Below are positions 1 to 8,798 of a DNA stretch of 41,003 nt, piece after piece. The stretch is from Cloacibacillus sp. (GTDB lineage: Bacteria > Synergistota > Synergistia > Synergistales > Synergistaceae). The notes below the pieces were generated by a model. It ran no database searches. It was not told the origin of the DNA and saw only the letters and a list, made by a program, of their open reading frames with translations. The position numbers were made by a program, and so were the translations under genes. The first letter of the stretch is position 1. Each line of letters begins with the position of its first letter. The stretch spans positions 1-41,003 of the forward strand of contig NZ_JAJBUX010000035.1 in the NCBI RefSeq assembly GCF_020860125.1, given 5' to 3'.

Positions 1-87
1 ATTTTAACAGCAAGTGACGGGGATAACAAGGAGAAATGTTGTGATGGTGTCTAAATATCTGTAGTTAAGATAAAAGAATTCAGATTC

Positions 88-96
88 TGATATAAT
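88..96 (+). promoter_or_regulatory. Extended -10 promoter for the kinase/Thg1-like pair
   Basis: The bases TGATATAAT form a perfect -10 hexamer (91-96) preceded by the TG of an extended -10. I see no good -35 hexamer at the usual spacing, which fits an extended -10 promoter. Transcription would begin near 103 and run into the two + strand genes that follow. Seen in sequence; promoter activity is inferred. Confidence 0.5.
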
Positions 97-254
97 AAAT
101 TATCGGCGCGTACCTTATTTTGAATGACGGGTTAAATGTATTTATATGTGAAATTACGATATATAGAGAAGTATGGTGTAAGTATATGGATTTAAAAATG
201 AGTGTATCCGCAACTTTTAAACCATTCATGGGAACCAAAAAGAAAGCGCCGTCA

Positions 255-716
255 ATGCTAGAGGCTGTAATTTTTATTGGGATTCAAGCAAGCGGCAAAA
301 GCTCTATGTATTACCAGCGCTTTAGAAATACCCATGTTCAAATAAACCTTGACTCACTCCACACGCGTAACAAAGAACGCCTATTACTTCAAAAGTGCAT
401 AGACGAGAAACATTCGTTTGTTGTAGACAACACAAACTCTTCAAGAGCGGAAAGAACAGCCTACATAAAGCTTGCACTTCAGAACGGATATAAGATCATC
501 GGTTACTATTTTCACTCTGTTATTGCTGAATCTATTGAGCGTAATAAACAGCGCAGCGGCAAAGAAAAAATTCCCCGAAAAGGAATAATCTCAACCGCGA
601 AACGTCTTGAAAAGCCGCTTTACGAGGAAGGTTTCGATGAACTCTATTATGTTATGATGTCGAAGAATGGAGATTTTTTAATCAGCAAATGGGAGGAGGA
701 GAACAATGAAGTTTGA
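255..716 (+). CDS. Small P-loop ATP-binding protein, polynucleotide-kinase-like (AAA_33 type)
   Basis: A compact P-loop kinase-fold protein of about 153 residues from the ATG at 255. The Walker A motif GIQASGKS lies about 8 residues from that start. It is followed by an INLD segment and then by a VVDNTN motif, as in the 5'-kinase domain of T4 Pnk-like enzymes and related small kinases. The frame stays open upstream to a TTG at 120 and has ATGs at 186 and 198. I prefer 255 because family members begin with a short strand directly before the P-loop, although its ribosome site is weak. The stop overlaps the Thg1-like gene by 11 nt, so the two are probably translated together. The likely role is phosphorylating an RNA or nucleotide 5' end for the neighbour; the substrate is inference. 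The gene is AT-rich compared with the cobalamin operon. Confidence 0.75.
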   Translation: MLEAVIFIGIQASGKSSMYYQRFRNTHVQINLDSLHTRNKERLLLQKCIDEKHSFVVDNTNSSRAERTAYIKLALQNGYKIIGYYFHSVIAESIERNKQRSGKEKIPRKGIISTAKRLEKPLYEEGFDELYYVMMSKNGDFLISKWEEENNEV

Positions 717-1467
717 CGAACTAGACAAGATGATGCGCATCTATGAAGAGTCGCTGGATCAGTGCATCATTCCCGATTGCCACATCGTTGTAAGGATAGA
801 TGGAAGATGTTTTACAAGACTCACGAAACAGACATTAAAGTTAAAAGCACCTTTTGACGAGAAGATGCGTGACTATATGGTCAAGACCGTCAGACACCTT
901 ATGGATTGTGGCTTCGGAATCATGTACGGTTTCACTGAAAGCGATGAAATTTCCCTCCTCTTCCGCCCTGGCGACGGAACATTTGGACGTAAGACACGAA
1001 AGTTGAACTCTATTCTTGCCGGTGAGGCAAGCGCAGTATTCTCGCTTCAAGTAGGTGTTACGGCTAGCTTTGACTGTCGTGTAATTCCACTTCCAAATGA
1101 GGAAAGGGTAATTGATTATTTTATGTGGAGGCAGGAGGATGCTCATAGAAATGCATTAAATGCTTACTGTTACTGGGCTCTTCGTGGAGAGGGACTTGAT
1201 GTAAGAGCCGCGACAAAGCATATATTAGGTCTTGACATCGTTGATAAAAAAGAACTGCTCTTTGCAAGGGGTATAAACTTTAATGATATACCAGCATGGC
1301 AGAAATGGGGCGTAGGGATTTACTGGGAGCGCTATCAGAAAGATGGTTATAACCCCATTACCGGTCAGCTCAGTAAAGCTGACAGAATGAGGTTAAAGAC
1401 AGAATATAACCTACCTACCAAGCAGGAGTACGCAAAATTCGTCAAAACGTTCTTGCCCAATGTTTAG
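706..1467 (+). CDS. Bacterial Thg1-like protein (tRNAHis guanylyltransferase family, 3'-5' polymerase)
   Basis: A 253-residue member of the Thg1 superfamily, which adds nucleotides to RNA 5' ends in the 3'-5' direction. Visible hallmarks are VRIDGRCF with the metal-binding Asp at residue 32, ESDEIS with Asp80 and Glu81, and the RQEDAHRNALNAY segment matching the conserved Thg1 C-terminal palm region, followed by an FNDIPAW motif. Length matches bacterial and archaeal Thg1-like proteins. Known Thg1-like proteins repair 5'-truncated tRNAs and activate a 5' monophosphate by adenylation or guanylylation. The start at 706 has an excellent GGAGGAG ribosome site 4 nt upstream, inside the end of the kinase gene. 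The pairing with a 5'-kinase-like protein suggests joint RNA 5'-end repair (inference). No tRNA gene lies nearby. Confidence 0.88.
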   Translation: MKFDELDKMMRIYEESLDQCIIPDCHIVVRIDGRCFTRLTKQTLKLKAPFDEKMRDYMVKTVRHLMDCGFGIMYGFTESDEISLLFRPGDGTFGRKTRKLNSILAGEASAVFSLQVGVTASFDCRVIPLPNEERVIDYFMWRQEDAHRNALNAYCYWALRGEGLDVRAATKHILGLDIVDKKELLFARGINFNDIPAWQKWGVGIYWERYQKDGYNPITGQLSKADRMRLKTEYNLPTKQEYAKFVKTFLPNV

Positions 1468-1552
1468 AGCCGTGTTTTCCATTTTTAAAAATAGTCTGCC
1501 CAGTTCCTCGCCAGGTTTGTTTTTTGCTTACTTTTACCAATAGAACGCCTTG

Positions 1553-2923
1553 TCATGCACTTTGCTCTCTATACCCGGCGCACCTCTCCACAAACCTCTC
1601 CGCCGCCTTTGGGAAGCCGGCGAAGTGTAGATGAAGATATGAACCCAAGATGTTGTCTTTTGCATAACCGGCGCAGTAGCTTTCGCCGGTACGGTTTTTA
1701 GTGAATTGGAAGGCGCGGGGGATTTCGCAGTCGGCCTCGGCGCTGGAGAAGTGGAATTCGTGGCCGCGCAGCTCTTCGCCCTTTTTCGCGATGATGTTGT
1801 CGGAGAGCGCCTTTGCCGTGACGTAGCCGACGGTGCGCAGGCTGTCGTTCATTTTGCAGCTCATGGGGATGAGACTGCACATGCGGTGCGCCGCGCCGTC
1901 GAAGTCCTTTATCTCGCGCGTGAGGTACATGAAGCCGCCGCATTCGGCGTATATGGGCATGCCGGAGGCCGCGGCGCCGGCGATGGACTCTTTCATCGCG
2001 GTGTTTGCCGCGAGGCGCGCCGCGAAGACCTCGGGGAAGCCGCCGCCGAAGATGAGGCCGCCGCAGTCGGGGATTTTTTTGTCGTTGAGCGGGCTGAAGT
2101 TTACGATATTTGCTCCCGCCGCCTCGAGGACGGCGATGCTTTCGGGGTAGTAGAAGGAGAAGGCCTCGTCGCGCGCGACGGCGATCGTCACCCTCTTTTC
2201 CGCCCGCGGCGCGGCGTTGTTCTCCGCCCTGAGAGGCGGGGCGCTTTGGGCGATTTTCAGGAGCGTATCGAAGTCGATGGCCGGTTCGATCATCTTTCTG
2301 ACGTTTTCAATGTGTTCGCGGTTGCCGTTTTCTTCCACCGGCAGCAGCCCGAGGTGGCGCTCGCGCACCTCCGCCTCCCTGCTGCGCGGCACGGCGCCGA
2401 CAACGGGCAGGCCGAGGCGTTTTATCGCCTCGCAGACCATCTCTCTGTGGTTTTCGGAGCCGTAGCGGTTGACGATCACGCCTCGAAGGTCGACCTCCGG
2501 GTCGTAGTCGCGGAAGCCTTTGGCGATCGCCGCCGCGCTCTCGCCCATCGAACGGACGTCGATGACGAGCAGCACGGGGGCGTTAAGGGCCTTCGCGATC
2601 TGCGCGGTGCTGCTGACGCCGCCGCGCCCGCCGTCGTAGAGTCCCATGACGCCCTCGATTATCGAGATGTCCGCCTCTTCGGAGGCGGAGAGGAAGATTT
2701 TTTTCATCGCCGCTTCGTCTGTGAGCCAGGTGTCGAGGTTGTCGGCGCGTCCGCCCGCGGCGAGGCCGAGGTATCCCGGGTCGATGTAGTCAGGGCCGAC
2801 TTTGTAGGGATGCACGCGTAGGCCGCGCGCGGCGAGAGCCGCGACGATGCCGCTGGTGATCGTGGTCTTGCCGCTACCGCTGTGAGCGGCGGCGATGAGC
2901 AGGCGGGGGCGTTCGGCGTCCAC
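1553..2923 (-). CDS. cbiA: Cobyrinate a,c-diamide synthase
   Basis: ATP- and glutamine-dependent amidation of the a and c side chains of (cobalt-)cobyrinic acid. The N-terminal dethiobiotin-synthetase-like domain has the P-loop SGSGKTT around residues 15-21. The C-terminal class I glutamine amidotransferase domain has the nucleophile Cys in the AECGG motif near residue 328 and a terminal LHLHFAG His segment. I set the start at the GTG at 2923: it follows a GGAGG ribosome site with 9 nt spacing and comes one base after the TAA of cbiP. A longer ATG frame to 2956 would overlap cbiP and lacks such a site. This is the last gene of the riboswitch-controlled operon. I see no strong terminator in the 85 bases after its stop. 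Confidence 0.95.
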   Translation of the reverse strand: MDAERPRLLIAAAHSGSGKTTITSGIVAALAARGLRVHPYKVGPDYIDPGYLGLAAGGRADNLDTWLTDEAAMKKIFLSASEEADISIIEGVMGLYDGGRGGVSSTAQIAKALNAPVLLVIDVRSMGESAAAIAKGFRDYDPEVDLRGVIVNRYGSENHREMVCEAIKRLGLPVVGAVPRSREAEVRERHLGLLPVEENGNREHIENVRKMIEPAIDFDTLLKIAQSAPPLRAENNAAPRAEKRVTIAVARDEAFSFYYPESIAVLEAAGANIVNFSPLNDKKIPDCGGLIFGGGFPEVFAARLAANTAMKESIAGAAASGMPIYAECGGFMYLTREIKDFDGAAHRMCSLIPMSCKMNDSLRTVGYVTAKALSDNIIAKKGEELRGHEFHFSSAEADCEIPRAFQFTKNRTGESYCAGYAKDNILGSYLHLHFAGFPKAAERFVERCAGYREQSA

Positions 2924-2924
2924 C

Positions 2925-4493
2925 TTATTTTGCCTCCGTGGACTGTGGATTTCCACCGTCGGCGCGTCGGGCTGGCGCGTCGGCCTTCAGGTGCATGATG
3001 TCGATGATGTAGTCGAGGTCGAGATTTTTTCTCGTTTGCGCCGCGAGGGCGTCGTAGGCCGCCTCTTTGGCCGCCGCCGTGGAGACCGCTTCGCGCTCGG
3101 GCAGGCCGCGTTTTTTGCGCAGGCGGTTGAGCCACACGGCGCGGAAGAGGTCGTTGTGGAAGGCGTTGTGGAGGTAGCTGCCGCCGGCGCGCAGTTCGCC
3201 GTCGGCGAGGCCGTCGGCCCTGCCGTCGAGCTCAAACAGCGGTGCGAATCCCGGCTCTTCCCGCAGTGGGCGGGTCTCTCCGAAGTGTATTTCGTATCCG
3301 TCGACGGCCGCCGCCTCTTTGAAGTATGGGTGTATCGTACGTCCGCGGCGGCGGATGGTGGTCTTTTCCTCGCCGAAGGTGGTGACGACGGGCAGCAGGC
3401 CGAGTCCCTCGATCGCGGGGATTTTGTCGTTGTCGCGGAGATGGCGGTCGTCTATCTCTTCGCCCATCATCTGGTAGCCGCCGCAGAGCCCGTAGACGGT
3501 GCCGCCGTTTTGGTAGAAGCGGCGTATTTCGGCGGCGAGGCCGGAATCGAGCAGGTACTTCATGTCGAGCACGGTGCTCTTGGTTCCGGGCAGCACGACG
3601 GCGTCGAGCGAGGCGACCTGCGCGGGTGAGGCGAGTTCGATTATCTCCACGTCCGGTTCGAAGCGGAAGGCTTCGATGTCCGTATGGTTGGAGACGCGCG
3701 GGAATTTTACGACGCCGACGCGGAGCTTGCCGTTACTTTCTTCCGTTTCGCCGCGGTGCCAGTTGATGCTCATGATGTCTTCGCCTTCGATGACGATGTC
3801 TGTGAGCCAGGGCATGACGCCGACCACTTTGACGCCGGTCTTTTTTTCGGTGAATTCCACCGCGTCTTCGAAGAGCGAGAGGTCGCCGCGGAATTTGTTG
3901 AAGATGATCCCCTTTACGCGGCGGCGGTCCTCGCCGAGCAGCTCAAGGGTGCCGACGACGGAGGCTATGGCGCCGCCGCGGTCGACGTCCGCGACGAGCA
4001 GCACGGGGATGTCGGCCTCCTGCGCGACGCGCATGTTGACGATCTCCGCGGCGTTGAGGTTGACCTCCGCGGGGCTTCCCGCGCCCTCGCAGACCATCAC
4101 CTCGTATTTTTCGTCGATGATGGCGAGCGCCTTGCGCAGGGTCTCCAGCCCCTTGCCCATGGTAAAGCCGCGGTAGTAGTTTTTATCACAGGGGGCGTCG
4201 AATACTTTGCCCATCAGCACGATCTCCGAGGAGGTGTCTTTGCGCGGCTTGAGCAGTATCGGATTCATGTATGTCTGCGGCTCGACGCGCGCCGCCTCGG
4301 CCTGCACCCCCTGGGCGCGCCCCATCTCGAGGCCGTCGGGGGTGACGCAGGAGTTGTTGGACATGTTCTGTGACTTGAAGGGGCAGACGGCGTATCCCAT
4401 GTCGGAGAATATGCGGCAGAGCGCGGTGGTGATGAAGCTTTTGCCCGCGTCGCTCGATGTTCCCTGTATCATGATGCCTGTGCAGTTTTTCAT
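2925..4493 (-). CDS. cbiP: Cobyric acid synthase
   Basis: Amidates the b, d, e and g carboxylates of adenosylcobyrinic acid a,c-diamide to give adenosylcobyric acid. Its 522 residues are near the usual CbiP/CobQ length. The N-terminal P-loop GTSSDAGKS spans residues 11-19. The C-terminal glutaminase-like domain has Cys337 in YGLCGGY and a late YLHNAFHND histidine motif. The VADVDRGG segment near residue 170 is typical of the family. It lies between cobO (68 nt upstream) and cbiA (1 nt downstream). The 68 nt gap is one of the larger ones in this operon, but I see no terminator in it. Confidence 0.96.
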   Translation of the reverse strand: MKNCTGIMIQGTSSDAGKSFITTALCRIFSDMGYAVCPFKSQNMSNNSCVTPDGLEMGRAQGVQAEAARVEPQTYMNPILLKPRKDTSSEIVLMGKVFDAPCDKNYYRGFTMGKGLETLRKALAIIDEKYEVMVCEGAGSPAEVNLNAAEIVNMRVAQEADIPVLLVADVDRGGAIASVVGTLELLGEDRRRVKGIIFNKFRGDLSLFEDAVEFTEKKTGVKVVGVMPWLTDIVIEGEDIMSINWHRGETEESNGKLRVGVVKFPRVSNHTDIEAFRFEPDVEIIELASPAQVASLDAVVLPGTKSTVLDMKYLLDSGLAAEIRRFYQNGGTVYGLCGGYQMMGEEIDDRHLRDNDKIPAIEGLGLLPVVTTFGEEKTTIRRRGRTIHPYFKEAAAVDGYEIHFGETRPLREEPGFAPLFELDGRADGLADGELRAGGSYLHNAFHNDLFRAVWLNRLRKKRGLPEREAVSTAAAKEAAYDALAAQTRKNLDLDYIIDIMHLKADAPARRADGGNPQSTEAK

Positions 4494-4561
4494 CTTATTA
4501 CACCTCGGTTGTGGCGTTTGTCGTCTATATTTATTTGTACTTGTGCCGTATCGCGCTCTCT

Positions 4562-5068
4562 TTAAAACTCTATCCCGCGCCGCGCGAGCAGTCCGTCGTC
4601 GTAGTAGTGCTTTATTTTCTTCATTTCGGTGACGAGGTCTGCGCGCTCCACCAGCTCTTTTGGCGCGCCGCGTCCAGTCATTACGAGTTCCGTCTTCGCG
4701 GGGCGCGTCTCAAGCAGCGAGAGCGCCTCCGCGAGGGATAGGCAGCCGTGTCTCATCGCCGCCATTATCTCGTCGAGGATCAGTACGTCGGCGCCGCCCT
4801 TTTTGAGGATGTCTCGCGCCGCCGTAAGCAGCGGACAGGGCGAGGCGCAGGGGCCGCTTCCGCGTCCCTGGGGGCACTGGGCGAGCCTGATGCCGAGCTT
4901 TTCCGCGCTCTCGTGCTCGCCGCAGCGCTGGGCCTTCTGGAACTGGATGATGAAGACCCTGCCGCCGCAGCCCGCGGCGCGCATCGCCAGTCCGAAGGCG
5001 GCGGTGCTTTTGCCCTTGCCGCAGCCCGTGTATATCTGTACCTTGCCCTGCTCTTCGCCGCTGAACAT
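4562..5068 (-). CDS. cobO: Cob(I)alamin / corrinoid adenosyltransferase (BtuR/CobO/CobA type)
   Basis: Transfers the 5'-deoxyadenosyl group of ATP to the reduced corrinoid cobalt. At 168 residues it is slightly shorter than many BtuR proteins. The N-terminal P-loop TGCGKGKST is around residues 14-22, an LILDEI Walker B-like strand sits in the middle, and the C-terminus KHYYDDGLLARRGIEF is the BtuR family signature. A small Cys/Gly-rich insert (about residues 50-65) looks slightly unusual. It starts 6 nt after hemL and sits just before cbiP and cbiA, where adenosylation is needed. Confidence 0.93.
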   Translation of the reverse strand: MFSGEEQGKVQIYTGCGKGKSTAAFGLAMRAAGCGGRVFIIQFQKAQRCGEHESAEKLGIRLAQCPQGRGSGPCASPCPLLTAARDILKKGGADVLILDEIMAAMRHGCLSLAEALSLLETRPAKTELVMTGRGAPKELVERADLVTEMKKIKHYYDDGLLARRGIEF

Positions 5069-5074
5069 CGTTCT

Positions 5075-6367
5075 TTAAAATCCTTCGCTTCCGGCCACTT
5101 CGTCGGCGCAGACGAGGAAGTATTCGATGTCTTCGTCGCTGTGCGCGGTGCAGAGGAATAGCGCCTCGAACTGCGAGGGGGCCAGCAGGATGCCGCGGGC
5201 GGCCATGCCGCTCCAGAAGCGGGCGTAGCGGGCGGTGTCGCTCTTTTTCGCCTCGTCGTAGCTCTTTACCGGTCCGGCGGTGAAGAATATCGTCGCGAGC
5301 GATTCGATGCCCTGCACACAGGCGGCCACGCCGTATTTTTTGAATATTTTATCGAGGCCGGCGCGCAGACGCTCTCCACGCGCGGCGAGTTCTTTGTAGA
5401 TTAGCGGGTTTTCGCGCAGCGCCGTCAGCGCCGCGAGCCCGGCGGCCATCGCCACGGGGTTTCCCGAAAGCGTGCCCGCCTGGTAGACGGGGCCTAAGGG
5501 GGCCACCATCGACATCACGTCTCGGTGTCCGCCGTAGGCGCCGACGGGAAGGCCGCCGCCGATTATTTTGCCGAAGGTCCAAAGGTCCGGCGTCACGCCG
5601 AAGTATCCCGAGGCACAGTTTATCGAGAGACGGAAGCCGGTGATGACTTCGTCGAAGATGAGCAGCGCGCCGTTTGCCGCCGTGATTTCGCGCAGCCCTT
5701 CGAGGAAGCCGGGCGCGGGGGGAACGACGCCCATATTCGCACCGACGGGTTCGACGATCACCGCGGCGATCTCGTCCTTATGTGCCGCTAAGATCTTTTT
5801 GATCTCTTCCAGGTCGTTGTAGCGGCAGGTCAGCGTCGCCGCCGCGGTATTCGCCGGCACGCCGGCGCTGTCCGGCTGTCCCGCCGTCGCGAGGCCGGAG
5901 CCCGCCTTAACAAGCATGCTGTCGGAGTGCCCGTGGTAGCAGCCCTCGAACTTCACGACCATTTCACGTCCCGTGAAGCCGCGCGCCGCGCGTATCGCGG
6001 AGAGTACCGCCTCGGTGCCGGATGAGACCATGCGCACCATCTCGACGCCCTTGACGAGCTCCGTGATGAGACGGGCCATTTCGACCTCCATCGCCGTCGG
6101 CAGGCCGAAGCTCGTGCCTTCATGAGCCGCCTCGCAGACGGCGTCCACCACGGGAGCGTAGGCGTGGCCGAGAATCAGCGGCCCCCACGAACCGATGTAA
6201 TCGGTATATTTTTTGCCGTCGGCGTCCCATATATAGGCCCCTTCGCCGCGCGCCGCGAAAATCGGCGTCTGGCCGACGCTCTTGAAGGCGCGGACGGGGC
6301 TGTTGACGCCGCCGGGGATGAGGCTCTGGGCCTCTTCAAAAAGTCTTTCGCACTGGCTCTGGCTCAT
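5075..6367 (-). CDS. hemL: Glutamate-1-semialdehyde 2,1-aminomutase
   Basis: A PLP enzyme converting glutamate-1-semialdehyde to 5-aminolevulinate, the second step of the C5 pathway. Its 430 residues are full length. The PLP lysine is Lys267 in TFGKIIGGG, with the preceding IFDEVITGFR acid motif and an early SGTEA phosphate-binding loop near residues 116-120. The ATG overlaps the hemB stop by one base (TAATG), implying translational coupling. With hemA, hemB, hemC and cobA-hemD it supplies uroporphyrinogen III from within the corrinoid operon. Confidence 0.97.
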   Translation of the reverse strand: MSQSQCERLFEEAQSLIPGGVNSPVRAFKSVGQTPIFAARGEGAYIWDADGKKYTDYIGSWGPLILGHAYAPVVDAVCEAAHEGTSFGLPTAMEVEMARLITELVKGVEMVRMVSSGTEAVLSAIRAARGFTGREMVVKFEGCYHGHSDSMLVKAGSGLATAGQPDSAGVPANTAAATLTCRYNDLEEIKKILAAHKDEIAAVIVEPVGANMGVVPPAPGFLEGLREITAANGALLIFDEVITGFRLSINCASGYFGVTPDLWTFGKIIGGGLPVGAYGGHRDVMSMVAPLGPVYQAGTLSGNPVAMAAGLAALTALRENPLIYKELAARGERLRAGLDKIFKKYGVAACVQGIESLATIFFTAGPVKSYDEAKKSDTARYARFWSGMAARGILLAPSQFEALFLCTAHSDEDIEYFLVCADEVAGSEGF

Positions 6368-7341
6368 TACAGCTCGCCCTCTTTCATCATCCTGGCGAGT
6401 TCGGGGGCGAAGTAGCTGACGATGACGTCCGCGCCGCCGCGCGCGAGGCAGACCGCCGATTCCGCAATGACGCGTTTTTCGTCGAGCCAGCCGCGCTCGA
6501 CGGCTGCCTTTATCATCGAATATTCGCCGCTGACGCAGTAGGCCCCGACGGGGACCTCGCTGACCTCTTTCACGGCGCGCAGCACGTCGAGATATGGAAG
6601 TCCAGGCTTTACCATGATCATGTCCGCGCCCTCCTCGATGTCGAGCAGCGCTTCACGTACGCCCTCGCGCACGTTGTGCGGGTCCATCTGATAGCTTTTG
6701 CGGTCGCCGAAGGAGGGAGCGGAGCCCGCCGCCTCGCGGAAGGGGCCGTAAAACGCCGAGGCGTATTTCACGGCGTAGGAGAAGATCAGGGTATCGTCCA
6801 TGCCCGCGCCGTCGAGTTTCGCGCGGATCGCCGCGACGCGCCCGTCCATCATGTCGGAGGGGGCGACGATGTCGGCTCCCGCCTGTGCCTGGGAGAGCGC
6901 CGTCTTCGCAAGGAGGTCGAGCGTCGGGTCGTTGTCCACCATCTCTCCCTTCAGCAGGCCGCAGTGTCCGTGCGAGGTGTACTCGCAGAGGCAGACGTCG
7001 CCGATGAAACACATATCGGGGAAGTGTATCTTGCCGACGCGCAGCGCCTGCTGGATGACGCCGTTTTCATTATAGGCCTCGCTGCCGAATTCGTCCTTGT
7101 GCTCGGGGATGCCGAAGAGGAGTATGGAGTTTACCCCCGCGCGTTGTACCTCTTCGAGGAGACGCGGGAAGGTGTCGGGGCTGTAGCGTTTCTGCCCGGG
7201 CATCGCGGGGATGTCTTCGATGATGTTGCTGCCCTCGCGGATGAATACCGGGTAAACGAGCATGGAGGGCGAGAGCCGTGTCTCCGCCGCCATGTCGCGG
7301 ATGATTTTGTTTTTTCTCAGTCTTCTTGGACGTACTATCAT
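6367..7341 (-). CDS. hemB: Porphobilinogen synthase (5-aminolevulinate dehydratase)
   Basis: Condenses two 5-aminolevulinate molecules to porphobilinogen. Its 324 residues are typical. The zinc-binding cysteines are seen as Cys117, Cys119 and Cys127 in DVCLCEYTSHGHCG, so this is the zinc-dependent type. The Schiff-base lysines are Lys192 (VKYASAFYGP) and Lys245 (MIMVKPG). Both ends overlap neighbours: 4 nt (ATGA) with cobA-hemD and 1 nt with hemL. Confidence 0.97.
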   Translation of the reverse strand: MIVRPRRLRKNKIIRDMAAETRLSPSMLVYPVFIREGSNIIEDIPAMPGQKRYSPDTFPRLLEEVQRAGVNSILLFGIPEHKDEFGSEAYNENGVIQQALRVGKIHFPDMCFIGDVCLCEYTSHGHCGLLKGEMVDNDPTLDLLAKTALSQAQAGADIVAPSDMMDGRVAAIRAKLDGAGMDDTLIFSYAVKYASAFYGPFREAAGSAPSFGDRKSYQMDPHNVREGVREALLDIEEGADMIMVKPGLPYLDVLRAVKEVSEVPVGAYCVSGEYSMIKAAVERGWLDEKRVIAESAVCLARGGADVIVSYFAPELARMMKEGEL

Positions 7342-8798
7342 CTTATATCCTCCTCCAGAGTATTTATGAGGCTCTCCAGGGTCGCCCTTTGAGCCGTTAT
7401 TATCCGTTTAAAGCCCGCGCGCCGCGCCTCCGCCGCCGTCTGTTCGCCGATGCAGCAGGCGCGTTCTATCTCAAGCTCCGGCATGGCGGCCTTGAATCCG
7501 CGCACGGTCGAGGCGCTTGTGAATACCGCGGTATCCGCCCCCTGTGGGATTATCTCCGCCTGTTCGTATATTGTCTCATAGAGCGGCAGTTCGGTGAAGT
7601 TTATCTTCAGCGCCGCGAGCTCCGCCGTCAGCTCCGGCGAACCCTCCTTCGCGCGGAGCATCAGCACCGGAGCGGCTTTCGCCAGCTCCGCGAGGCCGCG
7701 GGCAAGGTGTAATCCGTCGTAGACCTCCGGCATGTAGTCCGTGATAAGGCCGCGCTCTTTCAGCGCCCTGGCGGTCGCCGGCCCGATCGCCGCGATCTTC
7801 GCTGCGCCGAGGGAACGGACGTCGCGTCCCTTTTCCGCAAGCAGCTCAAAGAGCGCTTCGACGCCGGTCATGCTGGTGAAGCCTAGCCAGCCGTATTTTG
7901 AAAGATCCGGCAGCTCCGCCTCTATCCGGCGCGTGCTGATGCAGGGCAGCTCCACGACCTCCGCGCCGCGCGCGCGGAGCATGGCGGAGAGTTTGCCCGC
8001 CCGTTCGCGCGGGCGCGTCACGATCACTTTGCGTCCGGAGAGCGGCAGGAAGCGTTTCCAGGCGAATCCCTCTGCGAGAGCCGTGACTTCGCCGACGATT
8101 ATCAGCGCGGGGGAGCGCAGTTTTTCCTCCGCGCACCTGGCGGAGAGCGTTCCCAGCGTTCCCTGGATGAGCCGCTGCGCCGCGGTGCTCGCGTTTTTGA
8201 CGGCCGCCGCCGGTGTGCCGCCGTCCATTCCCGCCCTTTGAAGCTCGGCGCATATTTCTGTGACGGCGCTGGCGCCCATGAGGAAGACGAGCGTGCCGCC
8301 GAGCTTCGCGATGGCCTCGTAGTCTACGGGGGCGATGGTGCCCTCTTTTGTGTGCGCCGTGATGACGTGAACGGAGCGCGCGATGCCCCTGTGCGTGACG
8401 GGGATGCCGGCGCAGGCCGGTCCGCCGAGCGCCGAAGTCACGCCGGGGACCACCTCGAAGGGTATATCCTCGCGGTTCAGCGCCTCGATCTCCTCGCCGC
8501 CGCGTCCGAACATGAAGGGGTCGCCGCCTTTGAGCCGCGCGACGCGCCGCCCCCTCTTCGCCTCGCGCACGATGATCTCTTCGATCTCGCGCTGCGGCAC
8601 GGAGAGGCCGCCGCCGGTCTTGCCGACGTTAATCTTTTCCGCTGAAGGGGGCATCATCGCAAGCACGCCGTCGCCGACGAGCCGGTCGTAGACGACGCAG
8701 TCGGCGGCCTCCAGCAGTTCGCGGCCGCGCAGGGTGAAGAGCCCCGCGTCTCCTGGACCGGCGCCGATGAGCGCCACATGGCCCTTAGCCTGTCTCAT
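7338..8798 (-). CDS. cobA-hemD: Fused uroporphyrinogen-III C-methyltransferase / uroporphyrinogen-III synthase
   Basis: Two domains in one 486-residue protein. Residues 1 to about 245 are the SAM-dependent methyltransferase (SUMT) that makes precorrin-2; they contain the GAGPGD start motif and the GGDPFMFGRGGEE loop. Residues from about 255 are a HemD-type uroporphyrinogen-III synthase, beginning with GRKVIVTRPRERA. Such fusions are well known in Clostridia and related anaerobes. It makes uroporphyrinogen III and takes it to precorrin-2, steering the tetrapyrrole flow into corrin or siroheme. It overlaps hemC and hemB by 4 nt each. Confidence 0.95.
   Translation of the reverse strand: MRQAKGHVALIGAGPGDAGLFTLRGRELLEAADCVVYDRLVGDGVLAMMPPSAEKINVGKTGGGLSVPQREIEEIIVREAKRGRRVARLKGGDPFMFGRGGEEIEALNREDIPFEVVPGVTSALGGPACAGIPVTHRGIARSVHVITAHTKEGTIAPVDYEAIAKLGGTLVFLMGASAVTEICAELQRAGMDGGTPAAAVKNASTAAQRLIQGTLGTLSARCAEEKLRSPALIIVGEVTALAEGFAWKRFLPLSGRKVIVTRPRERAGKLSAMLRARGAEVVELPCISTRRIEAELPDLSKYGWLGFTSMTGVEALFELLAEKGRDVRSLGAAKIAAIGPATARALKERGLITDYMPEVYDGLHLARGLAELAKAAPVLMLRAKEGSPELTAELAALKINFTELPLYETIYEQAEIIPQGADTAVFTSASTVRGFKAAMPELEIERACCIGEQTAAEARRAGFKRIITAQRATLESLINTLEEDIR

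Noticed and set aside
1468..1552. Possible terminator after cbiA and the Thg1-like gene
   Set aside because: Only an AT palindrome (ATTTTTAAAAAT) without a GC-rich stem is present; too weak to call.
1706..2821. 371-codon open frame on the + strand opposite cbiA
   Set aside because: It is a shadow of the GC-rich cbiA gene; the translation has no family features and is composed of the biased residues expected from antisense high-GC DNA.
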